Of a DNA stretch of 64,000 nt, positions 32,102-40,844 are shown piece by piece. A program made the position numbers and the translations under genes. The notes beneath the pieces were generated by a model. It searched no databases. It had not been told where the DNA came from and was given only the letters and a program-made list of their open reading frames with translations. Numbering within the stretch: the first letter of the stretch is position 1; each line of letters starts with the position of its first letter. The stretch is from positions 1-64,000 of the forward strand of contig CAYOFI010000007.1 of NCBI GenBank assembly GCA_964403335.1, in the 5' to 3' direction. This stretch comes from CAZYAK01 sp964403335. GTDB taxonomy: Bacteria > Patescibacteriota > Gracilibacteria > Peribacterales > Peribacteraceae.

Positions 32102-33592
32102 ATGGAAGACAAAGGCGTCTCTTCTTTTTCTCCGCTCCCTGCGGATGCCACGTGCGACGTGTGCATCGTGGGTGCGGGCATCGCCGGACTCTCTGTCGCA
32201 TACTTTCTCAGCAAAGAAAAGAAGAGCGTGATCGTGCTCGATGATGGATCGATCGGCGGCGGAGAATCGGAACGGACGACTGCGCATTTGAGTAATGCAC
32301 TGGATGAAGGATACGTCGAATTGGAAAGGATGCATGGAAAAGCTGTGACGAAATTGGCGGCTGAAAGCCACACCGCTGCGATCGATACCATCGAGAAGAT
32401 CGTGAAGGCGGAGAAGATCGATTGTGATTTTGAGCGTGTCGATGGCTATCTCTTTTTGGGACCCGGCGAAGAGAAGTCCGACTTGGATGAGGAAATTCAT
32501 GCTGCGCAGCGCGCAGGACTGAAAGACGTTGAATGGGTACAACGCGTTCCTTTGGACGCATTCGATACCGGTCCCGCTCTGCGTTTTCCAAACCAAGGCC
32601 AATTCCATCTGACCAAGTATTTGGCGGGCTTGGCAAAAGCAATCACAAACATGGGCGGGAAGATCCATTGCAATACGCATGTGTCCGAAGTGCACGGCGG
32701 CGACAAACCAAACGTCGTGACGGAGAGCGGGCACACGGTCGCGGCCGCGGACATCGTGCTGGCGACGAACTCGCCTATTCATGACAACGCCCTCCTCTAC
32801 GCCAAACAATCGCCCTATCGGACGTATGTCTTGGGCATGACGATTCCACGCGGGTCAGTGCCCGCGATGCTGCTGTGGGACACGGCGGACCCGTACCACT
32901 ACGTCCGCACCTGCAGAGATCCGCATGGCAAAGGCGATGTCTTGATCGTGGGTGGCGAAGACCACAAGACGGGACAACAGGATGATGCCGGACTGCGTTT
33001 TGCGCGGCTGGAGGCATGGGCGCACAAAAGATTTCCGATGATTGAAGAACTCCGTTGGAAATGGTCCGGGCAAGTGATGGAGCCTGTCGATGGCCTGGCG
33101 TACATCGGCCGCGATACGACCAAAGACGGCAAACATCTATTCATCGTCACGGGTGATTCCGGGCATGGCATCACGCATGGAACTATCGCGGGGATACTCC
33201 TGACCGATCTCATTTTCGGACGGAAAAATCCGTGGGCCGATATCTACAGTCCGTTCCGTTCGCCGTTGCATGCAACGGGGGAATTTTTGAAGGAAGGGGC
33301 GAACATCGCCGCGCAATATGCCGATTGGATGACGCCGGGCGCCAAAGGGACGGACGATATGCAGCCGGATTCCGGACGGATTGTGCGGAAGGGCCTGACC
33401 AAGATTGCCGTTTACCGGGATGGAAAGGGAGCATTACACCACTTCTCCGCCGTTTGTCCGCACAAAGGATGCATCGTTCAGTGGAATTCTTTCGAAAAAA
33501 CATGGGATTGCCCATGCCACGGATCGCGGTACGAAGCCACGGGACGCGTGCTCAATGGTCCCACCATCGAGGACTTGCGCCGTATGGAATAA
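32102..33592 (+). CDS. FAD-dependent oxidoreductase with C-terminal Rieske domain
   Basis: A 496-aa protein fusing a DAO-type flavoenzyme (about 15-385; dinucleotide motif VCIVGAGIAGLSVAYFL, then LDDGSIGGGESERTTAHL and the late GDSGHGITHGTIAG) to a Rieske [2Fe-2S] domain (about 405-496; CPHKGC and CPCHGS, the C-x-H ... C-x-x-H ligands). The fusion implies electron flow between an amine/hydroxy-acid-type oxidation and the iron-sulfur centre; the substrate is unknown. Start at ATG 32102; GTG 32069 would add 11 residues. Fe-S and flavin redox enzymes are not common in reduced CPR genomes. Confidence 0.88.
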   Translation: MEDKGVSSFSPLPADATCDVCIVGAGIAGLSVAYFLSKEKKSVIVLDDGSIGGGESERTTAHLSNALDEGYVELERMHGKAVTKLAAESHTAAIDTIEKIVKAEKIDCDFERVDGYLFLGPGEEKSDLDEEIHAAQRAGLKDVEWVQRVPLDAFDTGPALRFPNQGQFHLTKYLAGLAKAITNMGGKIHCNTHVSEVHGGDKPNVVTESGHTVAAADIVLATNSPIHDNALLYAKQSPYRTYVLGMTIPRGSVPAMLLWDTADPYHYVRTCRDPHGKGDVLIVGGEDHKTGQQDDAGLRFARLEAWAHKRFPMIEELRWKWSGQVMEPVDGLAYIGRDTTKDGKHLFIVTGDSGHGITHGTIAGILLTDLIFGRKNPWADIYSPFRSPLHATGEFLKEGANIAAQYADWMTPGAKGTDDMQPDSGRIVRKGLTKIAVYRDGKGALHHFSAVCPHKGCIVQWNSFEKTWDCPCHGSRYEATGRVLNGPTIEDLRRME

Positions 33593-33620
33593 TCTCTTCC
33601 TTCCATTTCCCCTTCTTCGT

Positions 33621-34118
33621 ATGACACACCTGGAAAATATCGGATCCGACACCTGGCCCTTCCCGCGCTCGGAAAACGGCTCCCCCGCCGCCAACCCCGG
33701 CTCCTCGCAGCCACCCTCCCCGACCCCGGAATCCCCTTCCGACATGCCCGTAGAGCAAGAAACTGCGACTGCGGTGGTGGAAGAGACGGTCACAGAGGAA
33801 GTCGTCGGCATCGAAACGGACGAGAGCGCTGATGAAGCCGTCGAAGCTCCGTCTGTGCCCGCCCAGATGGCCAAGAAGACGGTGAAGAAGGCTATGAAGA
33901 AGATTGCGGCTGCGCCGAAGGCGAAGAAACCGAAGGCGAAGGTCAAGGCTAAGGCTAAGAAGGTGAAGACAGTGAAAGCCAAGGCGAAAAAGAAGCCTGC
34001 TGCTAAGAAGCGCGCTGCGCGTCCTGTTGCCCGCAAGAGCAAGAAGACGAAGGCGAAGGCCAAGGCTAAGAAATCCAAGCCGAAGGCAAAGAAAGCGATG
34101 AAGAAGCGCCGCCAATAA
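33621..34118 (+). CDS. Histone H1-like Lys/Ala-rich protein
   Basis: A 165-aa protein in two parts: an acidic, Pro/Ser/Glu-rich N-terminal half (about 1-85, VVEETVTEEVVGIETDESADE), then a very basic tail (about 88-165) of KAKKP/KAKAKK/AAKKRA repeats like the C-terminus of eukaryotic H1 and of bacterial Hc1-type nucleoid proteins. The tail should bind DNA or RNA without sequence specificity; the acidic part may temper it. Start chosen at ATG 33621 after the FAD-Rieske stop; the upstream part of the frame lies within that gene. Confidence 0.8.
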   Translation: MTHLENIGSDTWPFPRSENGSPAANPGSSQPPSPTPESPSDMPVEQETATAVVEETVTEEVVGIETDESADEAVEAPSVPAQMAKKTVKKAMKKIAAAPKAKKPKAKVKAKAKKVKTVKAKAKKKPAAKKRAARPVARKSKKTKAKAKAKKSKPKAKKAMKKRRQ

Positions 34119-34169
34119 TCGCCTCTCCACCGGTCGACAAAACGCCGCTGATTTGCCATCCTGTTACGC

Positions 34170-34694
34170 ATGGGTCGCACCGTCACGCTCGTCGATACCG
34201 CCGGCCGCAAGATCGGGACTGCCGATATCCTGGACGCCCACACGGGCGAGGGAAAACTGCACAAAGCCTTCTCGGTCTTTATCTTCCGAAAAAGCGACGG
34301 CAAGCTCCTGTTGCAACAGCGCAGCCCCAAAAAGATGCTTTTCGCGACAATCTGGGCCAACACCTGCTGCTCGCATCCGTTTGAAAACGAGACGCCGACG
34401 CAAGCCGGCGAACGACGCCTGCACGAAGAATTGGGCTTCACGACGCCCCTGCGCGCCGCGGGTGACTTCGTGTACCGCGCTCCTGATCCGAACGGCAAAG
34501 GCATCGAGCATGAGCACGACACGATCCTCATCGGCACGATCGATAAGACTGTCGTCATCCGGCCGAATCCGGATGAAGTCGCTGAGTATAAATGGGTCGA
34601 TCCAATGGAACTGACAGAGGAGATGGCACAGCATCCCGATCAGTACGCGCCCTGGTTGAAGCTGGGGCTGGCGAAAATATTGGAAGCAAATTGA
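34170..34694 (+). CDS. idi: Isopentenyl-diphosphate delta-isomerase, type 1
   Basis: A 174-aa Nudix-fold enzyme interconverting IPP and DMAPP, the last step needed before prenyl chain building. Hallmarks: LHKAFSVFIF, WANTCCSHP with the catalytic Cys, the Nudix-like AGERRLHEELGF, and the Glu-containing IEHEHDTILIG and AEYKWVDPMEL. The type 1 (metal-dependent) form occurs here together with the mevalonate pathway. A CATCCT box ends 7 nt before the ATG. It heads the mevalonate cluster; inverted repeat F and uppS follow. Confidence 0.94.
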   Translation: MGRTVTLVDTAGRKIGTADILDAHTGEGKLHKAFSVFIFRKSDGKLLLQQRSPKKMLFATIWANTCCSHPFENETPTQAGERRLHEELGFTTPLRAAGDFVYRAPDPNGKGIEHEHDTILIGTIDKTVVIRPNPDEVAEYKWVDPMELTEEMAQHPDQYAPWLKLGLAKILEAN

Positions 34695-34785
34695 AAATTA
34701 AGAATTGAAAATTGAGAATTATGGGAGCAACCTCGCTATCTGAGCACCTGCGGCATTTTCAATTCTCCATTTTTCATTTTCAATT
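34689..34785. repeat. Stop-proximal long inverted repeat F (GAATTGAAAATG family)
   Basis: AATTGAAAATTAAGAATTG on the left (including the idi stop codon), ATTTTTCATTTTCAATT on the right, and a GGGAGCAACCTCGCTATCTG centre. It ends at the base before the uppS start codon. Confidence 0.88.
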
Positions 34786-35448
34786 ATGCATGTAGCCATC
34801 ATCCCCGACGGCAACCGCAGATGGGCACGCAAACGCATGCTCCAACCCTGGAAAGGGCATGAAGAAGCGGTAGAGAATTTCCGCACGCTGACAGATTGGT
34901 GCCGGGAAGACCCGCGCGTGAAGGTCCTCACTGTCTGGTGCTTTTCCACAGAAAACTGGAAACGCGATCCGCAAGAAATCCAGAAATTGATGGATATGCT
35001 GGAGCGCTATTTGGAGAAGGAACGGAAAACGTTTGCCGAGAACAATACGCGCTTCTGCCACTCCGGCCGCCGCGACCGGTTGCCTGCATCACTCGTCCAA
35101 TTGATGGCGGATGTCGAAAAAGAAACAGAGAATCACGACGGGTTCACTTTGCACCTAGCCGTGGATTACGGCGGGAAAGACGAAGTGGTTCGCGCGATGC
35201 GAAAGCTCGATTCCACAAAAGACGTGACGGAAGAAAGCCTGCGCACGCAATTCGATCACCCCGAAATTCCCGATATCGATTTGATCGTCCGCACCTCCGG
35301 CGAACAGCGGACAAGTAACTTCTTTCTGTGGCAGGCGGCGTATGCGGAATGGGAATTCGTGGACAAGTTTTTCCCGGATTTCACGGAGAAAGACTTGGCC
35401 GTTGCGGTGAATGATTTTGCCAAGCGGACGCGGAGGTTTGGGGGATGA
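34786..35448 (+). CDS. uppS: Undecaprenyl diphosphate synthase (cis-prenyltransferase)
   Basis: A 220-aa enzyme adding IPP units in cis to make the lipid carrier for peptidoglycan and surface glycans. Motifs: the IIPDGNRRWARKR start (catalytic Asp), GHEEAVENF, WCFSTENWKR, and the C-terminal DLIVRTSGEQRTSNFFLWQAAYAEWEF. It directly consumes the products of the surrounding mevalonate genes. The ATG abuts inverted repeat F, so there is no room for a promoter or Shine-Dalgarno; it is probably co-transcribed with idi. Confidence 0.95.
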   Translation: MHVAIIPDGNRRWARKRMLQPWKGHEEAVENFRTLTDWCREDPRVKVLTVWCFSTENWKRDPQEIQKLMDMLERYLEKERKTFAENNTRFCHSGRRDRLPASLVQLMADVEKETENHDGFTLHLAVDYGGKDEVVRAMRKLDSTKDVTEESLRTQFDHPEIPDIDLIVRTSGEQRTSNFFLWQAAYAEWEFVDKFFPDFTEKDLAVAVNDFAKRTRRFGG

Positions 35449-35469
35449 AAGCATGCGATATCAACGAAA

Positions 35470-35545
35470 GCATGTCACACTGAGCCTGTCGAAGTGCGAC
35501 ATGCGGACCCGTGTCATGGTTCGACAAGCTCACCATGACACATGC
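35470..35545. repeat. Inverted repeat G (TGTCGAA/TTCGACA family) covering a start codon
   Basis: GCATGTCACACTGAGCCTG... and ...GGTTCGACAAGCTCACCATG are near-complementary arms. Related copies lie at 43154-43243 and 52719-52804. The ATG of the next gene (35535) lies inside the right arm. Confidence 0.88.
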
Positions 35546-36335
35546 TGTCTTCGCCCCCGGCAAAATCATTCTCTCCGGCGAATACGCCGTCCTCTTCGGC
35601 CATCCCGGCCTGGCTGTACCTTCGACGATGGGCATACATGCGATATTCGCGGAAGATCAATCCCGCGGAGGCGTCATGCTCCAATGGCCCGAACTCCCCG
35701 ATTCTTGGAAAACCTTTGCCGCGACGATCATTGCCGAATGCGCTGCCATCAAAGGCGATGCATTGTGCGGAACGCTGAGCATCGAGAATCAGTTACCTCT
35801 CGGCAAAGGCATGGGCTCCTCCACGGCACTCGTGAGCGCCATCACGCGGGCTCTTTTGGGTGACGACTGCGAAGTACAGGCCAAGGCCATCGAAGACCGC
35901 ATGAACCCAGGCCACAGCGGATTGGATTTTGCCGTGATCTGGCACAACCAGCCCGTGCGCTTTATCCGCGGCCAACACCCAGAGTTCGTGACGCTCCCAT
36001 CCGATCTGTTGCAAGGCCCGGAACTGATCGACACGGGCACGCCCGAACAAACCACGTCGCAGCTCGTCGAATGGGTGAAGTCTCGCGAAGCAGAACTCCG
36101 TGAGCCTTTGCAGGTCATCGCCGATTGCACGGATCGATTGCTGTCAGGCGAATCCCCGCTCACGGTGTTTCCGGATCATCACCGCGCCCAAGTTGTCCTA
36201 GGCGTGGTCCCGTCAGCCGTGCAAGACCTCATCGCCGAAATCGAGCGCGGAGGAGGAGCCGCGAAAGTGATCGGGGCGGGCGGAAGAACGGGGGGCGGGG
36301 GGATGGCGTTGGCGTTTCCTGGAGTGAAGGCTTAG
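35535..36335 (+). CDS. Mevalonate kinase-like GHMP kinase
   Basis: A 266-aa GHMP-family kinase. Conserved blocks: APGKIILSGEYAVLFGHPGLAVP near the N-terminus, the ATP loop LPLGKGMGSSTALVSA (about 92-107), and a Gly-rich C-terminal motif GAAKVIGAGGRTGGGGMAL. By position and motifs it should phosphorylate mevalonate; it is shorter than typical mevalonate kinases (about 300-330 aa), so phosphomevalonate as substrate cannot be excluded. Its start codon is supplied by repeat G. It is followed by the decarboxylase gene 28 nt later. Confidence 0.82.
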   Translation: MTHAVFAPGKIILSGEYAVLFGHPGLAVPSTMGIHAIFAEDQSRGGVMLQWPELPDSWKTFAATIIAECAAIKGDALCGTLSIENQLPLGKGMGSSTALVSAITRALLGDDCEVQAKAIEDRMNPGHSGLDFAVIWHNQPVRFIRGQHPEFVTLPSDLLQGPELIDTGTPEQTTSQLVEWVKSREAELREPLQVIADCTDRLLSGESPLTVFPDHHRAQVVLGVVPSAVQDLIAEIERGGGAAKVIGAGGRTGGGGMALAFPGVKA

Positions 36336-36363
36336 GGCATACTGTCGCCTCTTTCTTTGCTTT

Positions 36364-37371
36364 ATGTCTATCACAGCCCTTTCGACCCCTAACATCGCTC
36401 TCATCAAATACTGGGGGAACCGCAACGAAGAGCTTCGTCTGCCGGTGGCCGATTCGCTCTCCATGACGCTTGATTCTCCCCTGGTCGAAATCACGATGGA
36501 TCACGCTGATGCGTTGTCAGTCGAGTCGTATGAGATCGATGGAGCGAAAAAGATACTGACCGAAAAGCAGCTCATTCGATTTGCAACGCATCTTGCGCTG
36601 ACAAAGAAATATTTGGAAAAACTTGGATTGGACTCCGCAATTCCCGCCTCCGTTTCCATCGTCGTGCGGTCGAAGATTCCGCCCAGTATCGGACTCGCCT
36701 CTTCTGCTGCGGTCTTCAGTTGTTTGGGAAAAGCGTATGCGGGATTGATCCAATCGACACATGAATTAACACTGGAAGAAACCAGCGTGATCGGACGTCT
36801 GGGTTCCGGCTCCGCGGCCCGTAGTATCTTCGGCGGATTCGCGACGCTTGATGCTGGAGAAGGCATGGACATCGATGCCGCGCAATCGCGTCAGATCGCT
36901 CCAGAGTCTCACTGGAATCTGCACGACATTGTCATCGTCCCCAATCACGACGAAAAGAAAATCGGTTCGACCGAAGGTCATGCGCTTGCGGGCACCAGTC
37001 CGTACTTTGCCGCACGCGTGGAGGCTATCCGCATGCGACGCCAACAAGAATGCATCGATGCCGTGCTCACGCGGGACTTTGAAAAACTCCAAGCCGTTGT
37101 CGAAGAAGACGCATTAGATATGCACCACGTGATGGAGACCAGCAGGCCTCCACTCAAATATCTGAGCGACGAAACGCATCGCATCCTTCGGGAAGTCACA
37201 ACGCTCCGCGAGTCTCAGCATCTCCCCGTTTTGTACACCATGGATGCGGGACCGACCGTCCACCTGATCTGCCCCGACGATGCCGTCGCAACTGTCCGCG
37301 ATTTCGCCCACACGCAGAAAGGCTGCACGGTGTATGAGACGAAGATTGGAGGTGGGGCGGTGTTGCTGTAA
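36364..37371 (+). CDS. mvaD: Diphosphomevalonate decarboxylase (or phosphomevalonate decarboxylase)
   Basis: A 335-aa GHMP-fold enzyme. Family blocks: APNIALIKYWG-like TPNIALIKYWGNR, SLSMTLDSPLVEI, the ATP loop PPSIGLASSAAVFSCL, and GSGSAARSIFGGF, with MDAGPTVHLIC near the C-terminus. It performs ATP-dependent decarboxylation to IPP, or to isopentenyl phosphate if it is the phosphomevalonate-specific form, which needs a separate isopentenyl phosphate kinase not present here. The next gene, HMG-CoA reductase, starts 17 nt after the stop. Confidence 0.93.
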   Translation: MSITALSTPNIALIKYWGNRNEELRLPVADSLSMTLDSPLVEITMDHADALSVESYEIDGAKKILTEKQLIRFATHLALTKKYLEKLGLDSAIPASVSIVVRSKIPPSIGLASSAAVFSCLGKAYAGLIQSTHELTLEETSVIGRLGSGSAARSIFGGFATLDAGEGMDIDAAQSRQIAPESHWNLHDIVIVPNHDEKKIGSTEGHALAGTSPYFAARVEAIRMRRQQECIDAVLTRDFEKLQAVVEEDALDMHHVMETSRPPLKYLSDETHRILREVTTLRESQHLPVLYTMDAGPTVHLICPDDAVATVRDFAHTQKGCTVYETKIGGGAVLL

Positions 37372-37388
37372 AGCGCTACACTGTCGGC

Positions 37389-38558
37389 ATGGATCTCCGA
37401 AACCTCCCCGAAGGCCTCTCCCCCGCCGCACGTTGCGACGAACGCCATCGGCTTCTGGAAGCCGAAATTGGAGTGGACCTTACGAACGTGCGCGTCGATG
37501 GAGATCGAGTAGGCATGGCTGATGAAAAAAATTGCGAACAGATGTTCGGGCATGTTCCCATCCCCATCGGCTACGCCGGTCCGCTGAAGATTTTCTTCAG
37601 TTCCGAAGAAGAGACACTCGTGCACCTCCCGCTCGCGACGACCGAAGGCGCGCTGGTGGCGAGTGTGAATCGCGGCTGTAAAGCACTGAGTCTGTCGACT
37701 GTACGAACGTCCTCGACATATCATGGCATTAGCCGATCTCTCGCATGGAAACCCCGTGGCGATACACGATCGTTCACCGAAGAGCTCCGCACACGCAAAG
37801 CAGAGTGGACAAAAGTAGCAGAGGAGACGAGCGACCACCTGAAGCTTTTGGGATTCGACATCGATGAATCCGAAGGCCACGTGTTCCTCACCATCAACGC
37901 CAACACCGATGAAGCCATGGGCATGAACATGATCACCATCGCCGCACAAGCGATCGCGGACTGGGTGAACAAAGAGTTGAATACCCCATGCATCACCATC
38001 GCCGCGAACGTCGATAGTGATAAGAAGCCCAGCCTCCGCACCTCCGAAAAAGGCCGCGGGTACGAAGTGATCGCGGAAGCACGTCTCTCCGAGCGGACCA
38101 TTTGCGATGTCCTGAAGTCTGATCCACAAGCGATGCTCGCGGTCGCAAAAGCCAAACTCGAATTAGGCTCCGACTTGGCGGCCACGATGGGACACAATCT
38201 TCATGCGGCGAACATGATCGCAGCGCTCTACCTTGCGACCGGACAAGACGCCGCACACGTCGTCGAAGGCTCTCTCAGTGACACATACGTCGAAGCGACT
38301 GATGACGGATTGAAAATCGTCGTCCGCTGTCCGGCAATTCTGGTCGGAGTCCGAGGCGGTGGAACAAGTCTCCCCGCGCAATCGACCTGCCTGCAGATGC
38401 TCCTCAAACAGAAGACTCAGTTGCACCCGTGTGCACAGTTAGCGGAGACGATCGGGGCGGCGGTGTTGGCGGGGGAAGTGTCGTTGTTGGCAGCGCAGGC
38501 TAGCGGGCAGTTGGCGATAGCCCATAAAACGATGGCACGAATTTCAGAGCATTCCTAA
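37389..38558 (+). CDS. hmgA: Hydroxymethylglutaryl-CoA reductase, class I type
   Basis: A 389-aa NADPH-dependent enzyme making mevalonate from HMG-CoA. Hallmarks: NCEQMFGHVPIPIGYAGPL, LPLATTEGALVASVNRG (catalytic Glu), TNTDEAMGMNM-like NANTDEAMGMNMIT, the Lys in VDSDKKPS, GHNLHAANMIAALYLATGQDAAHVVE, the GVRGGGT loop, and the late catalytic His in LAIAHKTMAR. The protein is soluble, without N-terminal membrane helices, like archaeal class I enzymes. A TACACT box ends exactly 6 nt before the ATG, so this gene can also be expressed from its own leaderless promoter. Confidence 0.95.
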   Translation: MDLRNLPEGLSPAARCDERHRLLEAEIGVDLTNVRVDGDRVGMADEKNCEQMFGHVPIPIGYAGPLKIFFSSEEETLVHLPLATTEGALVASVNRGCKALSLSTVRTSSTYHGISRSLAWKPRGDTRSFTEELRTRKAEWTKVAEETSDHLKLLGFDIDESEGHVFLTINANTDEAMGMNMITIAAQAIADWVNKELNTPCITIAANVDSDKKPSLRTSEKGRGYEVIAEARLSERTICDVLKSDPQAMLAVAKAKLELGSDLAATMGHNLHAANMIAALYLATGQDAAHVVEGSLSDTYVEATDDGLKIVVRCPAILVGVRGGGTSLPAQSTCLQMLLKQKTQLHPCAQLAETIGAAVLAGEVSLLAAQASGQLAIAHKTMARISEHS

Positions 38559-38602
38559 AAAATCACAAAGCAACCGGCCCAGGAATAAATCCCCAGGCCG
38601 GT
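38554..38602 (-). terminator. Terminator of the 119-aa gene
   Basis: On the minus strand, ACCGGCC - inner partial pairing - GGCCGGT followed by TTGCTTTGTGATTTTTT. Polarity fits the minus-strand gene, not the convergent HMG-CoA reductase gene. Confidence 0.7.
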
Positions 38603-38633
38603 GCTCATTGACGCGTGCGTGGCGCTGCGTTTT

Positions 38634-38993
38634 TTAGACGCAGAAGGTCGGGCCGGTGATCGCCTGGAGGCTGTAATTCGCCTCCAAACGATCGACCTCG
38701 CGGCCGCTCTCATCGGTGGCGATCACGACGATGCGGCCACCAGTACGACGGTAGAACCACGCCTGCAGGCGCAGGGTGCGCTCCCAGGCGACGCAGCCTC
38801 TGCTGGGCGGCTCGTTGTCCACCTGGACGGTGATCTGCAGGCGGCTCGCACCGCCGTTGCAGATACGAACCTGGTTCTCGCCCTCACGGACGCCTCCAAG
38901 GCCATCGACGGCCTCGAATGCGTCCTGGATCGACAGACCGAAGACGCCGCGCGGGCTGTGGATCTGGGATTCCGAGATGTTGAGTTCGACCAC
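38634..38993 (-). CDS. Hypothetical 119-aa protein
   Basis: No family recognised. A predicted soluble, beta-rich protein (RLQITVQVDNEPPSRGCVAWERTLRLQAWFYRRTGGRIVVIATDESGREVDRLEANYSLQAITG) with three cysteines. It is supported as a gene by a GTG start 8 nt after a perfect AAGGAG, a TTGACA-N16-TAATAT promoter with a leader of about 130 nt, and a terminator. It is divergent from pepD; the two share the AT-rich region 39130-39260. Its SD-led, C-rich style differs from the mevalonate genes on either side. Confidence 0.7.
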   Translation of the reverse strand: MVELNISESQIHSPRGVFGLSIQDAFEAVDGLGGVREGENQVRICNGGASRLQITVQVDNEPPSRGCVAWERTLRLQAWFYRRTGGRIVVIATDESGREVDRLEANYSLQAITGPTFCV

Positions 38994-39130
38994 GACGTTA
39001 CTCCTTTATTGGAACCGGGCCGGAGCGAAATGCCCCTTGAACCCAGCAAACCGAATACAAAACCATATCCGCTTTGCCGGGTTCATACACGCATGATGTC
39101 AATGAGCGTCCAGAAATCTGGACGACGCAG

Positions 39131-39158
39131 ATATTAGAATAATTATATTTTCTGTCAA
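39131..39158 (-). promoter_or_regulatory. Promoter of the 119-aa gene
   Basis: On the minus strand, TTGACA (39153-39158), a 16-nt spacer and TAATAT (39131-39136). Confidence 0.75.
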
Positions 39159-39229
39159 AATATATCAGGAGATTCTGTATATTAATGATATAGGCCAAAT
39201 TGGCACGTTTTGAAGACAGAGCTCTCTTA

Positions 39230-39257
39230 TTGACTTATTTGATTAAAGTTCTATAGT
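39230..39257 (+). promoter_or_regulatory. Promoter of pepD
   Basis: TTGACT (39230-39235), a 16-nt spacer and TATAGT (39252-39257), in an AT-rich interval back-to-back with the divergent promoter. The predicted leader is about 70 nt. Confidence 0.7.
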
Positions 39258-39333
39258 CCATAATGGCTCTTCGACAGCAACGGCTGATTTGAAGTAAAGC
39301 CATGTCTAAAAACGCAGATGAAGGAGACTGAGT

Positions 39334-40782
39334 ATGGTGCATCCGGCTTTAGCTGGGCACGAGCCGCTCGTCGCGCTCGAGCTCTTCAGCGAGATCCTGC
39401 AGATCCCGCGTCCCTCCCACCAGGAGAGCGCGATGATCGACTGGGTCACCCGCTGGGCGCAGAAGAACGGTTTCGCGGTCACCACGGACAAGTTCAACAA
39501 CGTGGTGGTCCGCGTCCCGGCGACGCACGGTTACGAGCACGTCCCGTCGGTGACCATCCAGGGGCACCTGGATATGGTCTACAACCCGACGGACGAGAAG
39601 GTCGTCCAGACCCCGATCAACATCGAGCTGGTCGGCGAGTACATCCAGACGGTCGGCCAGAGCCGGACCTTGGGCGCGGACAACGCCGCCGCCCTGATCC
39701 TGGCGATGGACGCCGCCGTTACGGCTCCGATCCACGGCGAGATGTTCCTCCTGTTCACGGCCGCCGAGGAGGACGACCTCTCTGGCGCGGAGAACTTCAG
39801 CCCCGACAACCACAACATGTCGGGCTGCAACCTCCTGATCAACCTCGACACCCCACAGCGGCTCGCCGTCACGACGATGTCGGCCGGCTTCCAGTACGTC
39901 CACGCCACCCAGGTTCTCCAGCGCGAGTCCCAGGCGGCTGGTCCGTGCTTCAAGCTGACCCTCACCGGCATGGCCGGCGGTCACAGCGGCGACAACGTCG
40001 GCGAGGGCCGGGGCAACAGCAACCAGCTCATGGCTGAGCTGCTCTCGCTGCTCCCACAGGGCTCCAAGCTCGTGCTGATCAAGGGCGGCGAGGCCAAGAA
40101 CGGCCTGCCGTCGACCGCAGAGTGCGTGGTGCAGATCCCGGCCCCCGAGCAGACCTGGGCTGGCAAGCTGCAGAACCTGATCGCCGAAGCGCGCGTGACC
40201 TACAAGCGCCCGGAGATCCAGCTCATCGTCACAACCTGGACGAGCGACACCGCTGCCCTCACCAGCGAGGCACACACCAACCTGGTCAAGCTGCTCCTGA
40301 CGCTCCCCAACGGCGTCATCAAGTGGAGCAGTTCCCCGGGCGTGCCGGAGTTGTCCACGACCGTGGCGGTGCTGGAACAGGACGGCGACGCCCTGAAGAT
40401 CCACCAGATCGTCCGCGGCGCGGAGGAGGCGGCCATGCAGGAACTCGCTCGTACGGTCGCGGGCGTCTACAACGCTCACGGCTTCACGACGGGCTTCGGC
40501 CATCACGCCTTCGGCTGGAAGCAGGACGCGTCCAACCCCCTGGTCGCGGCGACCTTCCAGGCCTTCGAGGCTCAGGGCCAGCCGGCCAAGGAGCAGAAGG
40601 TCCACTGCGGGCTGGAGATGGCGGCGCTCGGCCGCTACTTCCCGACCATGGTGAGCTTCGGTGCGGAGGTCCTGGACGAACACGCCACCAGCGAGCGCAT
40701 GAGCCTGCCGACGCTCGTTCTCGCGCGTGGCGTCCTGCACACGATCCTCAAGGACATCGCGGAGGGTCGCGTCCAGGCGTGA
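39334..40782 (+). CDS. pepD: Aminoacyl-histidine dipeptidase PepD (M20C)
   Basis: A 482-aa zinc peptidase cleaving Xaa-His and other dipeptides. Features of M20C: SEILQIPRPSHQESAMIDW, the metal-site VTIQGHLDMVYN, GADNAAALILAMDA, the catalytic Glu pair in FTAAEEDDLSGA, LDTPQRLAV, GHSGDNVGEGRGNSNQL and the late HCGLEMAALG. The start has a good AAGGAG. Codons end almost always in C or G (GTC, CTC, GAG, AAG), unlike flanking genes. It sits in a block that splits the mevalonate cluster, which suggests acquisition or high expression. A 12-bp hairpin follows. Confidence 0.93.
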   Translation: MVHPALAGHEPLVALELFSEILQIPRPSHQESAMIDWVTRWAQKNGFAVTTDKFNNVVVRVPATHGYEHVPSVTIQGHLDMVYNPTDEKVVQTPINIELVGEYIQTVGQSRTLGADNAAALILAMDAAVTAPIHGEMFLLFTAAEEDDLSGAENFSPDNHNMSGCNLLINLDTPQRLAVTTMSAGFQYVHATQVLQRESQAAGPCFKLTLTGMAGGHSGDNVGEGRGNSNQLMAELLSLLPQGSKLVLIKGGEAKNGLPSTAECVVQIPAPEQTWAGKLQNLIAEARVTYKRPEIQLIVTTWTSDTAALTSEAHTNLVKLLLTLPNGVIKWSSSPGVPELSTTVAVLEQDGDALKIHQIVRGAEEAAMQELARTVAGVYNAHGFTTGFGHHAFGWKQDASNPLVAATFQAFEAQGQPAKEQKVHCGLEMAALGRYFPTMVSFGAEVLDEHATSERMSLPTLVLARGVLHTILKDIAEGRVQA

Positions 40783-40815
40783 TGGATCACGTAATCAGCT
40801 GTAACTGAAGAGCCA

Positions 40816-40844
40816 GAGGGTTCCCGTCATCTACGGGAACCCTC
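40816..40844 (+). terminator. Hairpin terminator after pepD
   Basis: GAGGGTTCCCGT - CATCT - ACGGGAACCCTC, a perfect 12-bp stem 33 nt after the stop, followed by GGTTCACC rather than a T-run. Confidence 0.75.

Noticed and set aside
38601..39137. Plus-strand frame opposite the 119-aa gene
   Set aside because: The minus-strand frame has promoter, Shine-Dalgarno and terminator; the plus frame has none.
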